A DNA stretch of 64,000 bases from UBA4416 sp038327195 (lineage in GTDB: Bacteria > Bacteroidota > Bacteroidia > B-17B0 > Aurantibacillaceae), in contig JBBQKU010000004.1 of assembly GCA_038327195.1 (NCBI GenBank), forward strand, positions 118,666 to 182,665, read 5' to 3'. The translations under genes were made by a program, and so were the position numbers. This document shows, one piece after another, positions 34,638 through 43,837 of this stretch. Each line of letters starts with the position of its first letter. Positions within the stretch are counted from its first letter, which is position 1. Below the pieces are notes generated by a model. It did no database searches, had not been told where the DNA came from, and was given only the letters and a program-made list of their open reading frames with translations.

Positions 34638-35526
34638 TTTTTCTAATCCATTTTACTGCGGATTTATGTCGCATAATTTATTGAATGGCGAAGTAATAAA
34701 AGGAAAACATCCGGCATTAATTGATGAAGATTTATTTTTACGAGCCAACGCACTAAAGAAAACGGATGGCTTCAAAGTCAATAAAGCAAATGATAATCTG
34801 CCCTTAAAGGTCTTTGTAAAAGATGCGGAAACAGGCATTCCTTTTACTGGCTATATTGTAAAAAAGAAGAAGCTGCATTATTACAAAGTAAATAAAATCG
34901 GCATCAAGATTAACAGAAGCGCTAATATGATGCACGAGAAATTTAGAGAATTTTTAGGAGGTTATACGATAAATACCGACCACGTTGAGCCTTTACAGAT
35001 ACAATTGCGATATACTTGGGATAACCTAACAGAAAGCAACACAGGGGAGAAAAAAGCTCTTTCATTGAAATTAAACGAGGTTGAGGAAGAGTACTACAAT
35101 TTAAGAAAACGCCATGCCATAGGTAAGGTAACTATGGATATTTATGAGGAGTTTTCGGAGGAAATGAAGGTTCGAAAAAAGAAGCTTTTAGAAGAATTTG
35201 AAAAGCTCGACCAAAAATTATCGAACCCTAAAGAACTGATACATTTTACAACCAAATTAACCGCCAATCTCGCGCCAGTTTGGGACTCTGGCGATTATTA
35301 CGAAAAGCAAATTTTTCAAAATACCATATTTCCTACCGGTTTGGGGTATGATTCAAAAAAAGAGCATTATCGAACCACAGAAATAAATGATGTGATTGGC
35401 TACACCGCCCAATTATCAAAGGAATTAGAGCAAATAAAAAAACCGGACTTCTCAAATTTTAAAGAGAAGTCCGGCTTAGTACCCAGTGCCGGACTCGAAC
35501 CGGCACGGTTTCCCACAGGTGTTTGA
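34612..35526 (+). pseudogene. 5'-truncated serine site-specific recombinase
   Basis: The frame encodes only the C-terminal half of a large serine recombinase: the end of the Recombinase domain (MPKQTLTGIFSNPFYCGFMS), the zinc-ribbon region and a coiled coil (about 120-215). The N-terminal resolvase catalytic domain with its serine is missing. Homology seems to begin a few codons before the ATG, near 34590. In the zinc ribbon (KDAETGIPFTGYIV and YYKVNKIGIKI) the usual cysteine positions hold other residues. The frame runs on through the tRNA-Leu terminator and into the tRNA gene, so the last 20 residues are not genuine. It is the remnant of an integrated element. Confidence 0.8.
35433..35474 (-). 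terminator. Intrinsic terminator of tRNA-Leu
   Basis: On the minus strand CCGGACTTCTC pairs with GAGAAGTCCGG (11 bp, 10-base loop), followed by a T run. It lies just after tRNA-Leu and inside the 3' end of the recombinase frame. Confidence 0.85.
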
Positions 35527-35558
35527 GACCAGCGCGTCTACCATTCCGCCAACTGGGC
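35480..35558 (-). tRNA. tRNA-Leu (anticodon CAA)
   Basis: 79 bases with acceptor GCCCAGT/ACTGGGT, a long D-arm GCGGAATGGTAGACGC, anticodon loop CTCAAAC (anticodon CAA), an 11-base variable region and T-arm GCCGG/CCGGC. The anticodon stem CTGGT/ACCTG has one T-T mismatch at its second pair. CCA is not encoded. Confidence 0.9.
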
Positions 35559-35648
35559 ATTTTAGACTCCTTTTAACCATTTAAAAAGATTAGAAGGGGT
35601 GCAAATGTAATGAGTTTTTTAATTAATCAAAAAAAACTATTAGAAACA

Positions 35649-35678
35649 TTGCAAAAACCACTAAAAAGCCTACATTTG
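35649..35678 (+). promoter_or_regulatory. prs promoter
   Basis: TTG (35649-35651), a 19-base spacer and TACATTTG (35671-35678), an exact match to the Bacteroidota -33/-7 pattern, 17 bases before the prs start. Confidence 0.65.
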
Positions 35679-35695
35679 TGTCCCTTTAAAACAAC

Positions 35696-36628
35696 ATGGA
35701 AACAGACGTTAGATTATTTTCAGGTAGTGCTACTCAAGTACTTTCCGAACAGATTGCTAAATCTTACGGTAAAGATTTAGGACAAATGGCTCATTATTGC
35801 TTTAGCGATGGTGAAATACAAGTTTCTTATGAAGAAAGTATTCGTGGACAAAGCGTGTTTGTTATTCAATCAACAATGCCTCCAGCAGATAATTTAATGG
35901 AGTTATTGTTAATGTTAGATGCTGCAAAACGTGCTTCTGCAAAAGAAGTGATAGCTGTTCTTCCCTATTTTGGATATGCTCGTCAAGACAGAAAAGACCA
36001 ACCTCGTGTTGCAATTGGAGCTAAATTAGTGGCAGATATGTTAGCATTAGCGGGCGCTACGCGTGTAATGACCATGGATTTGCATGCAGACCAAATACAA
36101 GGATTTTTTGATATACCAGTTGATCATTTATATGCTTCGTCAATATTTTTACCTTACGTTCAGTCTTTAAATTTACCAAACTTAACTATAGCTGCGCCTG
36201 ATATGGGCGGCAGTAAGCGTGCAAATGCTTATGCTAAGCATTTAAAAGCTGAAATTGTAATTTGTTATAAGCAACGTTCAAAAGCGAATGTGGTTGATAA
36301 AATGACTGCTATTGGCGAAATTGAAGGAAGAAATATTGTATTGGTTGATGATTTAGTTGATACTGGCGGCACACTTTGTAAGGCAGCTGATATGATGATG
36401 GAAAGAGGTGCCTTAAGCGTTAGAGCTGTTTGTACTCACGCCGTTTTATCTGGTAAGGCTTATGATAATATTCATAATTCTAAACTAACAGAATTAATAG
36501 TAACAGATACTGTTCCTTTGAAACAAACTAGTGAAAAAATAAAAGTGATTAGTGTAGCTGAATTGTTTGCTAAAGTAATTCATAGCGTTCAAAACTATGA
36601 ATCGATTAGCAGTAATTTTATAATGTAA
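35696..36628 (+). CDS. prs: Ribose-phosphate pyrophosphokinase
   Basis: A 310-residue PRPP synthetase that makes phosphoribosyl pyrophosphate from ribose 5-phosphate and ATP for nucleotides, His and Trp. The motifs are in place: FSDGEIQVSYEES, YFGYARQDRKDQPR, TMDLHADQIQGFFDIPVDHLYAS and the PRPP loop VLVDDLVDTGGTL. The length is normal. Its own promoter lies just upstream, and rplY follows 81 bases later. Confidence 0.97.
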   Translation: METDVRLFSGSATQVLSEQIAKSYGKDLGQMAHYCFSDGEIQVSYEESIRGQSVFVIQSTMPPADNLMELLLMLDAAKRASAKEVIAVLPYFGYARQDRKDQPRVAIGAKLVADMLALAGATRVMTMDLHADQIQGFFDIPVDHLYASSIFLPYVQSLNLPNLTIAAPDMGGSKRANAYAKHLKAEIVICYKQRSKANVVDKMTAIGEIEGRNIVLVDDLVDTGGTLCKAADMMMERGALSVRAVCTHAVLSGKAYDNIHNSKLTELIVTDTVPLKQTSEKIKVISVAELFAKVIHSVQNYESISSNFIM

Positions 36629-36709
36629 TTTAACTCGCATAAATAATTAAATAATAGATGTCTATAAAATGAGCGAGCATTTTAAAAACATCACAAAAAA
36701 ACAAATAAT

Positions 36710-37294
36710 ATGAAATCAGTATCATTGAGCGGTTCGTTAAGAACGAACGTAGGAAAAGTAGACGCAAAAGCAATCCGTTTAAAAGGACATGTACCTTGTG
36801 TAATTTATGGTGGAACAGAACAAATTCATTTTCATGCAGATGAGCGTGCTTTTAAACCTGTTATTTTTACTCCAAATGCACACATTGTAGAAATTAACTT
36901 AGACGGTAAAGTTTACAAAACTGTATTACAAGAAGCACAATACCACAAAATTAATGACAAATTAATCCATGCAGATTTTTTAGAAATAGTTGAAGGGAAA
37001 CCTGTAAACGCTAACATTCCTGTTGTATTAACTGGCCAATCAGACGGTGTTAAAAAAGGTGGTAAATTAGTTTTAAAATTAAGAAAATTAAAAGCTCGTG
37101 GCATCGCTGCAACTTTACCTGATAGTATTGAAGTAAGCATTAGTAAATTAGATATTGGTGACTCAATTGCAGTTGGCGATATTTCTATTGAAGGTGTAAC
37201 TTTATTAAATGCAAAAAACGTATCAGTTGTATCTGTAGTTACAACTCGTGCTGTTGCTGCTGAAGCACCAAAAGGAGCTCCAGCTAAAAAATAA
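36710..37294 (+). CDS. rplY: 50S ribosomal protein L25/Ctc
   Basis: A 194-residue L25 of the long Ctc type with the 5S-rRNA-binding N-domain (1-95; SLRTNVGKVDAKAIRLKGHVPCVIYGG) and a C-terminal beta domain with SISKLDIGDSIAVGDI. It ends in a short Ala/Lys tail. It follows prs as in many Bacteroidota and is followed by a strong terminator. Confidence 0.96.
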   Translation: MKSVSLSGSLRTNVGKVDAKAIRLKGHVPCVIYGGTEQIHFHADERAFKPVIFTPNAHIVEINLDGKVYKTVLQEAQYHKINDKLIHADFLEIVEGKPVNANIPVVLTGQSDGVKKGGKLVLKLRKLKARGIAATLPDSIEVSISKLDIGDSIAVGDISIEGVTLLNAKNVSVVSVVTTRAVAAEAPKGAPAKK

Positions 37295-37310
37295 TTTAAT
37301 ATTTAATTTT

Positions 37311-37345
37311 AAAAACCCTATTTGCTTATTGCAAATAGGGTTTTT
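37311..37345. terminator. Terminator of rplY (bidirectional)
   Basis: AAAAACCCTATTTGC pairs with GCAAATAGGGTTTTT (15 bp, 5-base loop), with T and A runs. It can also end the converging truncated haemoglobin transcript. Confidence 0.9.
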
Positions 37346-37372
37346 TATTTTTTGAATAAATTGAAATTGCAT

Positions 37373-37735
37373 TTAAAAACGCCCCATATTTTTTAATTTT
37401 TGTTGAAATGTAAAGGCAATAACTTGCGCCCTTTGAACCGCTAGTTTTGCTTTTTCTCCATCAAACAAATCGTTCACCGTTTTTTCAAACGTGTTTAACC
37501 AAAGCGTAAAATCACTTTCTTTTAAAGGTAAATTAACATGCTTGTCAAATATATTAGTTGTATAACCTGCTTTATCTAATAATACAAATTCCCAAAATGC
37601 AATCATGTGTGGCATGTGTTTTTCAAAATCCACATGCGCAAAAATTGGTTTTACTTCTTCGTGCAATAATAAATTAGAATAAAATGTTTTCACTAAACGT
37701 GTTACATCTTCAGAATTTGAAATATCGTATTTCAC
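37373..37735 (-). CDS. Truncated haemoglobin, group III-like (second copy)
   Basis: A 120-residue globin with MPHMIAFWEFVLL in the E region, the proximal histidine in FDKHVNL and the VNDLFDGEKAKLAVQRAQ ending shared with the nos-operon globin at 25219-25590. It binds haem and likely O2 or NO. It lies 32 bases after the methyltransferase gene on the same strand, outside the nitrogen-oxide region. Confidence 0.9.
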   Translation of the reverse strand: MKYDISNSEDVTRLVKTFYSNLLLHEEVKPIFAHVDFEKHMPHMIAFWEFVLLDKAGYTTNIFDKHVNLPLKESDFTLWLNTFEKTVNDLFDGEKAKLAVQRAQVIAFTFQQKLKNMGRF

Positions 37736-37767
37736 TTAAAAAAGGATTAGAAATAAAAATTAACAAT

Positions 37768-38835
37768 TTATTTTTTCTTGCAAACCTGCACGGTATGGCT
37801 AATACCAACATTGTCAATTTGTTCAACAACTACAAACCCTGCTTTGTCAATCAATTTGTTAAACACAACACTATCATACATTTGACTATTGCCATTTGCA
37901 ATATTTGTAAAGTATAAGGATGTCATTTGTAAACTAAATGCGCCAGCTTCAAATTTTTGTCGATCCCAAAATGTTTCCATAATATAAACCAAACCATTTT
38001 CATCAAGTGCTTCATGGCAACGTTTTAAAATCCCAACAATTTCATCTTCACTAAAACAATCCAAAAACTGACTCATCCAAATGGTGTCAGCTCCTTTAGG
38101 AAAACGATTGCTTTCATCTAATATATTGATTGGGTGATAATTTACCCTACCTGTATAATTTGCTTTGTCAATATTTTCTTTTGCCATCGCAAGTTGTTGA
38201 GGCAAATCTAACATAGTCATTATAACATCAGCATCTACCGATAAACACTTCATAGTAAATTTACCTGTGTTTCCTCCAATATCTAAAATATGTTTTGGCT
38301 TACGTTTAAACAACTGTCTTATAGCAGCATCAAACGATCCATCAGAATAATAATGATCAAAACTAAACCAACTATCTTGAGCAGGTTGGTTCATTGTAGA
38401 TAAGCCTTCGTATACAGTTGGCCAATCTCCCAAAGCTTTTAAGCCAGTAGGTTTTCCTTGTTTGATGCTTTCTGTTAATGTAAACATTCCTTCATAACAC
38501 ACATCATTTGTGAAATCAAAATTTACGCGAGTCATTTTATCATTTAAAATAAAATTTCCTGTCTTCGTAATTGTGTATTTGTTATCGTTTTTTATTACTA
38601 ATCCTATTCCAAGACCAGCTTCTAATAATACACGAACACCATATTCGGTGAGGTTTAACTTAGGGTATATATTTTCTAACAATACACCTGTAACTCCACT
38701 ATCTTCAACTAATTTTAATATACCTAAATCTCTAAGTGCTTTTGTAGCTTGAAAAACAATTGGAGCAAATGCAATCTGTTGTGCTTGACATATTGCTTCA
38801 TAGGCTGTTTTAGTATCTTCTTTAAAAAACTTCAT
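37768..38835 (-). CDS. SAM-dependent O-methyltransferase (acetylserotonin type)
   Basis: A 355-residue class I methyltransferase: an N-terminal winged-helix dimerisation domain (1-150) and a Rossmann domain with the SAM loop HILDIGGNTGKFTMKCL, then MLDLPQQLAMA and TIWMSQFLDCFSEDEI. It resembles O-methyltransferases of the acetylserotonin group found in flexirubin and aryl-polyene clusters. It is divergent from the tyrosine ammonia-lyase gene, so methylation of the aryl head group is a reasonable role. Confidence 0.85.
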   Translation of the reverse strand: MKFFKEDTKTAYEAICQAQQIAFAPIVFQATKALRDLGILKLVEDSGVTGVLLENIYPKLNLTEYGVRVLLEAGLGIGLVIKNDNKYTITKTGNFILNDKMTRVNFDFTNDVCYEGMFTLTESIKQGKPTGLKALGDWPTVYEGLSTMNQPAQDSWFSFDHYYSDGSFDAAIRQLFKRKPKHILDIGGNTGKFTMKCLSVDADVIMTMLDLPQQLAMAKENIDKANYTGRVNYHPINILDESNRFPKGADTIWMSQFLDCFSEDEIVGILKRCHEALDENGLVYIMETFWDRQKFEAGAFSLQMTSLYFTNIANGNSQMYDSVVFNKLIDKAGFVVVEQIDNVGISHTVQVCKKK

Positions 38836-38976
38836 TTTTTTAGCAAATTGTAATAAGATGCCAAATTACTTAAAAGATTGTTTTTAATGGCACTTTTTTC
38901 ACTATTTCTTAACAAATAAAAACACATTTCACTGATACGGAAATTCTTTGTAATATTGTAAATTGCAGACAAAATT

Positions 38977-40515
38977 ATGGTAAGTATAGGAGATCAAAAA
39001 ATTTCGGGAGACGATTTTTACAAAGTTTTAATAAATAATTTAGAGCTCAATTTAGATGAGGAAGCTTTGCGTAAAGTTTATCGAAGTCATTATTTTTTGA
39101 AGGAGTTTACGCGCGAAAAATTAATCTATGGTATTAATACTGGATTTGGTCCTATGGCCCAATACCGTATCAACCATGATGACCAAATGAAGTTGCAATA
39201 TAATTTAATTAGAAGTCATTGTTCTGGTTCTGGTAATCCAATACCAGAAATTGATTGCAAAGCAGTTATGTTGGCAAGATTAAATACTTTAATGCAAGGA
39301 TTTGCCGGAATACATCCAGACGCTTTAATTTTAATTAAAGATTTAATAAATAAAAATATTTCGCCTGTTATATATGAACATGGTGGTTTAGGAGCAAGTG
39401 GTGATTTAGTTCAATTAGCGCATTTGGCCTTAACATTAATCGGAGAAGGTGATGTGTATTATAAAGGCACGATTACTCCAACAGCAGATGTTTTCAAGAA
39501 AGAAAATATCAAGCCAATGGAAATTCATATTAGAGAAGGTTTAGCATTAATGAATGGCACGTCTGCTATGAGTGGCATTGGAATGTTAAATGTAATTTAT
39601 GCTCAAAATTTAATGAATTGGAGTTTGTTGGCTTCTGCAACGATAATGGAACTCGTTCAAAGTTTTGATGATCATTATTCTACACCACTTAATGAAGTAA
39701 AACATCATGCAGGGCAAAATGCTGTTGCCAAGGCGCTTCAAAATACATTAAAAGATAGTAAATTAGTTAAGAGTAGAGAGGAGCATCACTACAATCAAAA
39801 AGTAGAAGTTGATGTACTGGTTGAAAAAATGCAAGAATATTATTCTATACGTTGCGTACCTCAAATTGTAGGACCAATTGTAGATACAGTAAAATACGCA
39901 AAAGATGTTTTGATTAACGAAATAAACTCAGCTAACGATAATCCCATTGTAGATTGGGAACGCAAAAATGTATATCATGGTGGAAATTTTCACGGAGATT
40001 ATGTAGCGCTTGAAATGGATAAATTAAAAATTGCAATCACCAAATTATCCATGTTAGCAGAAAGACAATTAAACTTTTTATTAAATAATAAACTCAACAA
40101 TATTTTACCTCCTTTTGTAAACCACGGAACATTAGGCTTAAATTTAGGCATGCAAGGCGTACAGTTTACTGCCACATCTACAACTGCCGAAAATCAAATG
40201 TTGTCAAACCCAATGTACGTTCATAGTATTCCTAGCAATAATGATAATCAGGATATTGTAAGTATGGGCGCTAACGCTGCTTTAATTTGTAAAAAAGTTA
40301 TTTTAAATAGTTACGAAGTTTTAGCTATTGAATGGATGACGATTCTACAAGCAATTGATTATTTAAAAATGGAAGATAAACTTTCATCAAAATCAAAGGA
40401 TGCGTATGAAAAATTACGAAAAATTTTCCCTTGTTTTGTTGAGGACAGCATAAAATATAAAGATATTAAAAACGTAAAGGATTATATATTTAATAATCAC
40501 ATTGAAATATTGTAA
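38977..40515 (+). CDS. Tyrosine ammonia-lyase (HAL/PAL family)
   Basis: A 512-residue MIO-dependent ammonia-lyase that would convert tyrosine to p-coumarate. The cofactor triad Ala-Ser-Gly is at 140-142 (GGLGASGDLVQLAHL), and NTGFGPMAQYRI and NLIRSHCSG carry the substrate-selecting region with H81. By eye it is very close to the characterised Flavobacterium johnsoniae tyrosine ammonia-lyase rather than to histidine ammonia-lyase. p-Coumarate is the likely starter for a flexirubin-type pigment made with the downstream ketosynthase, reductase and carrier protein. Confidence 0.88.
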   Translation: MVSIGDQKISGDDFYKVLINNLELNLDEEALRKVYRSHYFLKEFTREKLIYGINTGFGPMAQYRINHDDQMKLQYNLIRSHCSGSGNPIPEIDCKAVMLARLNTLMQGFAGIHPDALILIKDLINKNISPVIYEHGGLGASGDLVQLAHLALTLIGEGDVYYKGTITPTADVFKKENIKPMEIHIREGLALMNGTSAMSGIGMLNVIYAQNLMNWSLLASATIMELVQSFDDHYSTPLNEVKHHAGQNAVAKALQNTLKDSKLVKSREEHHYNQKVEVDVLVEKMQEYYSIRCVPQIVGPIVDTVKYAKDVLINEINSANDNPIVDWERKNVYHGGNFHGDYVALEMDKLKIAITKLSMLAERQLNFLLNNKLNNILPPFVNHGTLGLNLGMQGVQFTATSTTAENQMLSNPMYVHSIPSNNDNQDIVSMGANAALICKKVILNSYEVLAIEWMTILQAIDYLKMEDKLSSKSKDAYEKLRKIFPCFVEDSIKYKDIKNVKDYIFNNHIEIL

Positions 40516-40614
40516 TTTAAAATAGTTATTAGTTTTTTGAAATTTAACACTGAAAAATAACATGAATTATAAAAAATCAAACAACTAATATCGAACAACT
40601 AAAAACTCATTTAT

Positions 40615-41343
40615 ATGGAATACGCATTAGTAACAGGAGGAAGCAGAGGTATTGGTAAAGCAATTTGTTTAAGACTAGCCGACATGGGTTATAATATAAT
40701 TATTAATTATATGTCGAACGATGAAGAAGCAAATAAAACGCAAGCTCTAATAAAAGAAAAAGGTGTTGATGCTATTTTGATGAAATTTGATGTGAGTAAA
40801 CTTGAAGAGGTTGACGCTCATGTTGAAAAATGGATGAATGATAATCCAGATAAAACAATTTCTGTTTTGGTAAACAATGCAGGTATTCGTAAAGATAATT
40901 TGATGGTTTTTATTAGCCCAGATGATTGGAATAGAGTATTAGATATTACTGTAGATGGTTTTTATAATGTAACTCGAAATATTGTAAAAAGCATGGTACG
41001 TAAGCGTAAAGGCCGTATTGTAAATATTGTTTCTTTATCTGGTTTAAAAGGAATGCCCGGACAAACAAATTATTCGGCTTCAAAAGGGGCCATTATTGCT
41101 GCAACAAAAGCATTAGCTCAAGAAGTTGGTAAACGTGGAATCACTGTAAATGCTGTTGCTCCTGGATTTATTAAAACTGATATGACACAAGATATTAATG
41201 AAGCTGATTATAAAAATATGGTTCCTATGAATCGTTTTGGTGAGCCAGAAGAAGTTGCTGGAGTTGTAGCTTTTTTAGTTGGTCAAGATTCAACATATGT
41301 AACGGGCCAAGTCATATCAGTTAACGGAGGATTATATAGTTAA
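40615..41343 (+). CDS. 3-oxoacyl-ACP reductase (FabG-like)
   Basis: A 242-residue short-chain dehydrogenase with the NADPH loop TGGSRGIGKA, NNAG, and the catalytic Ser, Tyr and Lys in VSLSGLKGMPGQTNYSASKG. It ends with a TGQVISVNGG segment. It reduces the 3-keto group of a carrier-bound chain. It lies between the ammonia-lyase and ketosynthase genes (9 bases before the latter), so it probably serves the polyene pathway rather than general fatty-acid synthesis. Confidence 0.92.
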   Translation: MEYALVTGGSRGIGKAICLRLADMGYNIIINYMSNDEEANKTQALIKEKGVDAILMKFDVSKLEEVDAHVEKWMNDNPDKTISVLVNNAGIRKDNLMVFISPDDWNRVLDITVDGFYNVTRNIVKSMVRKRKGRIVNIVSLSGLKGMPGQTNYSASKGAIIAATKALAQEVGKRGITVNAVAPGFIKTDMTQDINEADYKNMVPMNRFGEPEEVAGVVAFLVGQDSTYVTGQVISVNGGLYS

Positions 41344-41352
41344 ATTTATAAA

Positions 41353-42570
41353 ATGAACAGAGTCGTAATAACAGGAATTGGTGCTTGGTCATGTTTAGGA
41401 AAAAACATTGATGAAGTAAAAGAATCTTTATTTAAAGGAAAGTCAGGTATTGGATTTAGCCAAGAAAGAAAAGATTTAGGCTATCGCTCGGCTTTAACAG
41501 GCATTTTAGAGCGCCCAGTTTTAAAAGCGTTATTAGATAGAAGGCAGCGCATCAGTTTAGGTGAGCCTGCAGAATATGCTTATATGGCAACTATTGAAGC
41601 GCTAAAAGGCGCTAATATGGATTTGGATTGGATTGAAAAAAATGAAGTGGGTATAATATATGGTAATGATAGTGTAGCCGAGTCTACTATTGTTGCAAAT
41701 GATATTATGCGAGCTAAAAAGGACACAACTTTAATAGGTTCTGGAGCTACATTTCAATGTATGAATTCAACAGTAACAATGAATTTATCCACTATTTTTA
41801 AATTAAAAGGAATAAATTTTACATTGGCTGCCGCTTGCGCAAGTGGCTCTCATTCCATTGGAATGGCCTATTTATTAATTAAGACAGGCTTGCAAAATCA
41901 AGTTATTTGTGGAGGTGCTCAAGAAGTAAATCCATATACATTTGGCAGTTTTGATGGACTAAGCGCTTTTTCAATTAGAGAAAACGAACCAACCAAAGCG
42001 TCACGCCCATTTGATAGAGATAGAGATGGACTTGTGCCAAGTGGTGGAGCGGCAACTGTAATTTTAGAAAGTTTAGAATCTGCTCAAAAACGCGGCGCAA
42101 ATATATTAGCTGAGGTAATTGGTTACGGCTTTTCTAGTAATGGCGAACACATCAGTAATTCAAGTGTTGATGGACAATCTAGGTCATTATTGATGGCTTT
42201 AAAGCAAGCAAATGTTAATCCAGCAGAAATAGATTATATTAATGCACATGCTACATCAACTCCTGGTGGAGATGGGGTTGAAGCACAAGCAATTTATAAT
42301 GTTTTTGGAGAAAAAACGCCTGTTAGTTCTACCAAATCCTTAACTGGCCACGAATGTTGGATGGCTGGAGCCAGTGAAATTGTGTATTCTACATTAATGA
42401 TGCAAAACGACTTTATTGCCCCCAACATTAATTTCGAAAACCCTGACGAGCATTCTGCCAAAATAAATATTATTCCAGAAACCAAGGAAACCCCTTTAAA
42501 TACGATATTATCTAATTCTTTTGGCTTCGGCGGAACAAATTCTACTTTGATAATTAGAAAATTTAAGTAA
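41353..42570 (+). CDS. Beta-ketoacyl-ACP synthase (FabF/KAS II-like)
   Basis: A 405-residue condensing enzyme with the catalytic Cys in LAAACASGSHSIG and the two His in NAHATSTPGGD and KSLTGHECWMAGA. The FGFGGTN ending is intact. It extends carrier-bound acyl or aryl chains. No chain-length-factor partner lies beside it. It sits between the reductase and the carrier protein genes in the pigment-type operon. Confidence 0.92.
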   Translation: MNRVVITGIGAWSCLGKNIDEVKESLFKGKSGIGFSQERKDLGYRSALTGILERPVLKALLDRRQRISLGEPAEYAYMATIEALKGANMDLDWIEKNEVGIIYGNDSVAESTIVANDIMRAKKDTTLIGSGATFQCMNSTVTMNLSTIFKLKGINFTLAAACASGSHSIGMAYLLIKTGLQNQVICGGAQEVNPYTFGSFDGLSAFSIRENEPTKASRPFDRDRDGLVPSGGAATVILESLESAQKRGANILAEVIGYGFSSNGEHISNSSVDGQSRSLLMALKQANVNPAEIDYINAHATSTPGGDGVEAQAIYNVFGEKTPVSSTKSLTGHECWMAGASEIVYSTLMMQNDFIAPNINFENPDEHSAKINIIPETKETPLNTILSNSFGFGGTNSTLIIRKFK

Positions 42571-42601
42571 TTTTACTGCTTATTTTAGAAGAATACTCAA
42601 T

Positions 42602-42859
42602 ATGACGCAGGAAGAAATAATAAAGACCGTAAATAGTTTTTTGGTACAAGAGTTTGAAGTTGAAGAATCAAAAATATCTCCAGAAGCTAATTTAAGAACA
42701 ACACTTGATTTAGATAGTTTAGATTATGTAGATTTAGTTGTTGTAATTGAAAGTAATTTTGGTTTTAAAGTAAAAGGCGAAGATTTTTTAGAAATACATA
42801 CATTTCAAGATTTTTATAATTATTGCCACGCTAAAGTGCAAGAAAAAGAAACCGTTTAA
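42602..42859 (+). CDS. Acyl carrier protein
   Basis: An 85-residue carrier protein with the phosphopantetheine serine in LDLDSLDYVDLV and the usual four-helix pattern. It is acidic, as expected, and differs from housekeeping AcpP (DSLDYVDLVVVIE in helix II). It would carry the chain for the adjacent ketosynthase and reductase. An intrinsic terminator follows. Confidence 0.93.
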   Translation: MTQEEIIKTVNSFLVQEFEVEESKISPEANLRTTLDLDSLDYVDLVVVIESNFGFKVKGEDFLEIHTFQDFYNYCHAKVQEKETV

Positions 42860-42881
42860 TGATATCATTTATTAAATTTTT

Positions 42882-42911
42882 AAAACAAAACACAAGGTGT
42901 TTTGTTTTTTT
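42882..42911 (+). terminator. Intrinsic terminator after acyl carrier protein
   Basis: AAAACAAAACAC pairs with GTGTTTTGTTTT (12 bp) with a 3-base loop, followed by more T. It lies between the carrier protein and acyltransferase genes, so the latter may be expressed at a lower level. Confidence 0.75.
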
Positions 42912-42931
42912 ATTTAGGGTAATTACAATAA

Positions 42932-43837
42932 ATGGAAAATAAAAAAGAAACAAAATGGGATGGTCAATCAAAAGGCAAGGTACTTGGCTTTAAAATTTTT
43001 GTGTTTATTCTTAATAATTTTGGTTTAAATCCTGCTTATTTTTTATTAAGTTTCGTTTCCTGTTACTATTTTCTCTTTTCTAAACCCAATGTTTTTATTC
43101 GTGATTATTTCAAAAAGGTACATGGCTATTCAAATTTAAAGGCGCGTTTGGCAGTCTATAAAAATAATTTCATTTTAGGGCAAACCATTATTGATAAAGT
43201 TGCAGTAATGGCAGGAGCAAAAAATCCTTTTCATGTCATCCATAAAAACGGAAAACAACTTGAGGATATCGCAAAAATTGGGAAAGGTGGAATTTTAATT
43301 AGTGCGCACATTGGCAATTGGGAAGTAGCGGGGCAAGGACTAAACAGATTAAACACACCATTTAATATTTTAATGTATTCAAATGAAAAAGAAAATATTA
43401 AAGAATATATGGATGGCGTGATGACTGAAAAAAAAATAAACATTATTTCAATCGACGAGGAAACGAAAAGCCACATCATCGAACTTCATAAAGCATTTAC
43501 AAATAATGAATTAGTTGTAATGCATGGTGATAGATACAGAGAAGGTGCAAAAACTATTACTGTTCCTTTTTTTGGAACACCTGCAAAATTTCCTGCTGGT
43601 CCGTTTATTATGGCAGCAAAATTTGGTGTCCCATTATGTATTGCTTTTGCAGTAAAAATAGATAAACACACTTACGAATTTTCTATTGAAGAGCCAATAA
43701 TCGTTGATAGAGTTAGAGGTGATGCTCAACTCGAAAAAGTGTGCAATGAATTAGCCGTAAAATATGTTTCAGCCGTTGAAAAAATGGTTTTAAAATATCC
43801 TCATCAATGGTTTAACTATTACGATTTTTGGAAGTAA
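42932..43837 (+). CDS. LpxL/HtrB-like lysophospholipid acyltransferase
   Basis: A 301-residue membrane acyltransferase of the lipid A lauroyltransferase family, with one N-terminal hydrophobic region and the HX4E motif in SAHIGNWE. GDRYREGAKTITVPFFG follows as in LpxL. In flexirubin and aryl-polyene clusters such enzymes are thought to attach the polyene to a lipid, and its position here suggests that, but a lipid A role is possible. Confidence 0.85.
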   Translation: MENKKETKWDGQSKGKVLGFKIFVFILNNFGLNPAYFLLSFVSCYYFLFSKPNVFIRDYFKKVHGYSNLKARLAVYKNNFILGQTIIDKVAVMAGAKNPFHVIHKNGKQLEDIAKIGKGGILISAHIGNWEVAGQGLNRLNTPFNILMYSNEKENIKEYMDGVMTEKKINIISIDEETKSHIIELHKAFTNNELVVMHGDRYREGAKTITVPFFGTPAKFPAGPFIMAAKFGVPLCIAFAVKIDKHTYEFSIEEPIIVDRVRGDAQLEKVCNELAVKYVSAVEKMVLKYPHQWFNYYDFWK

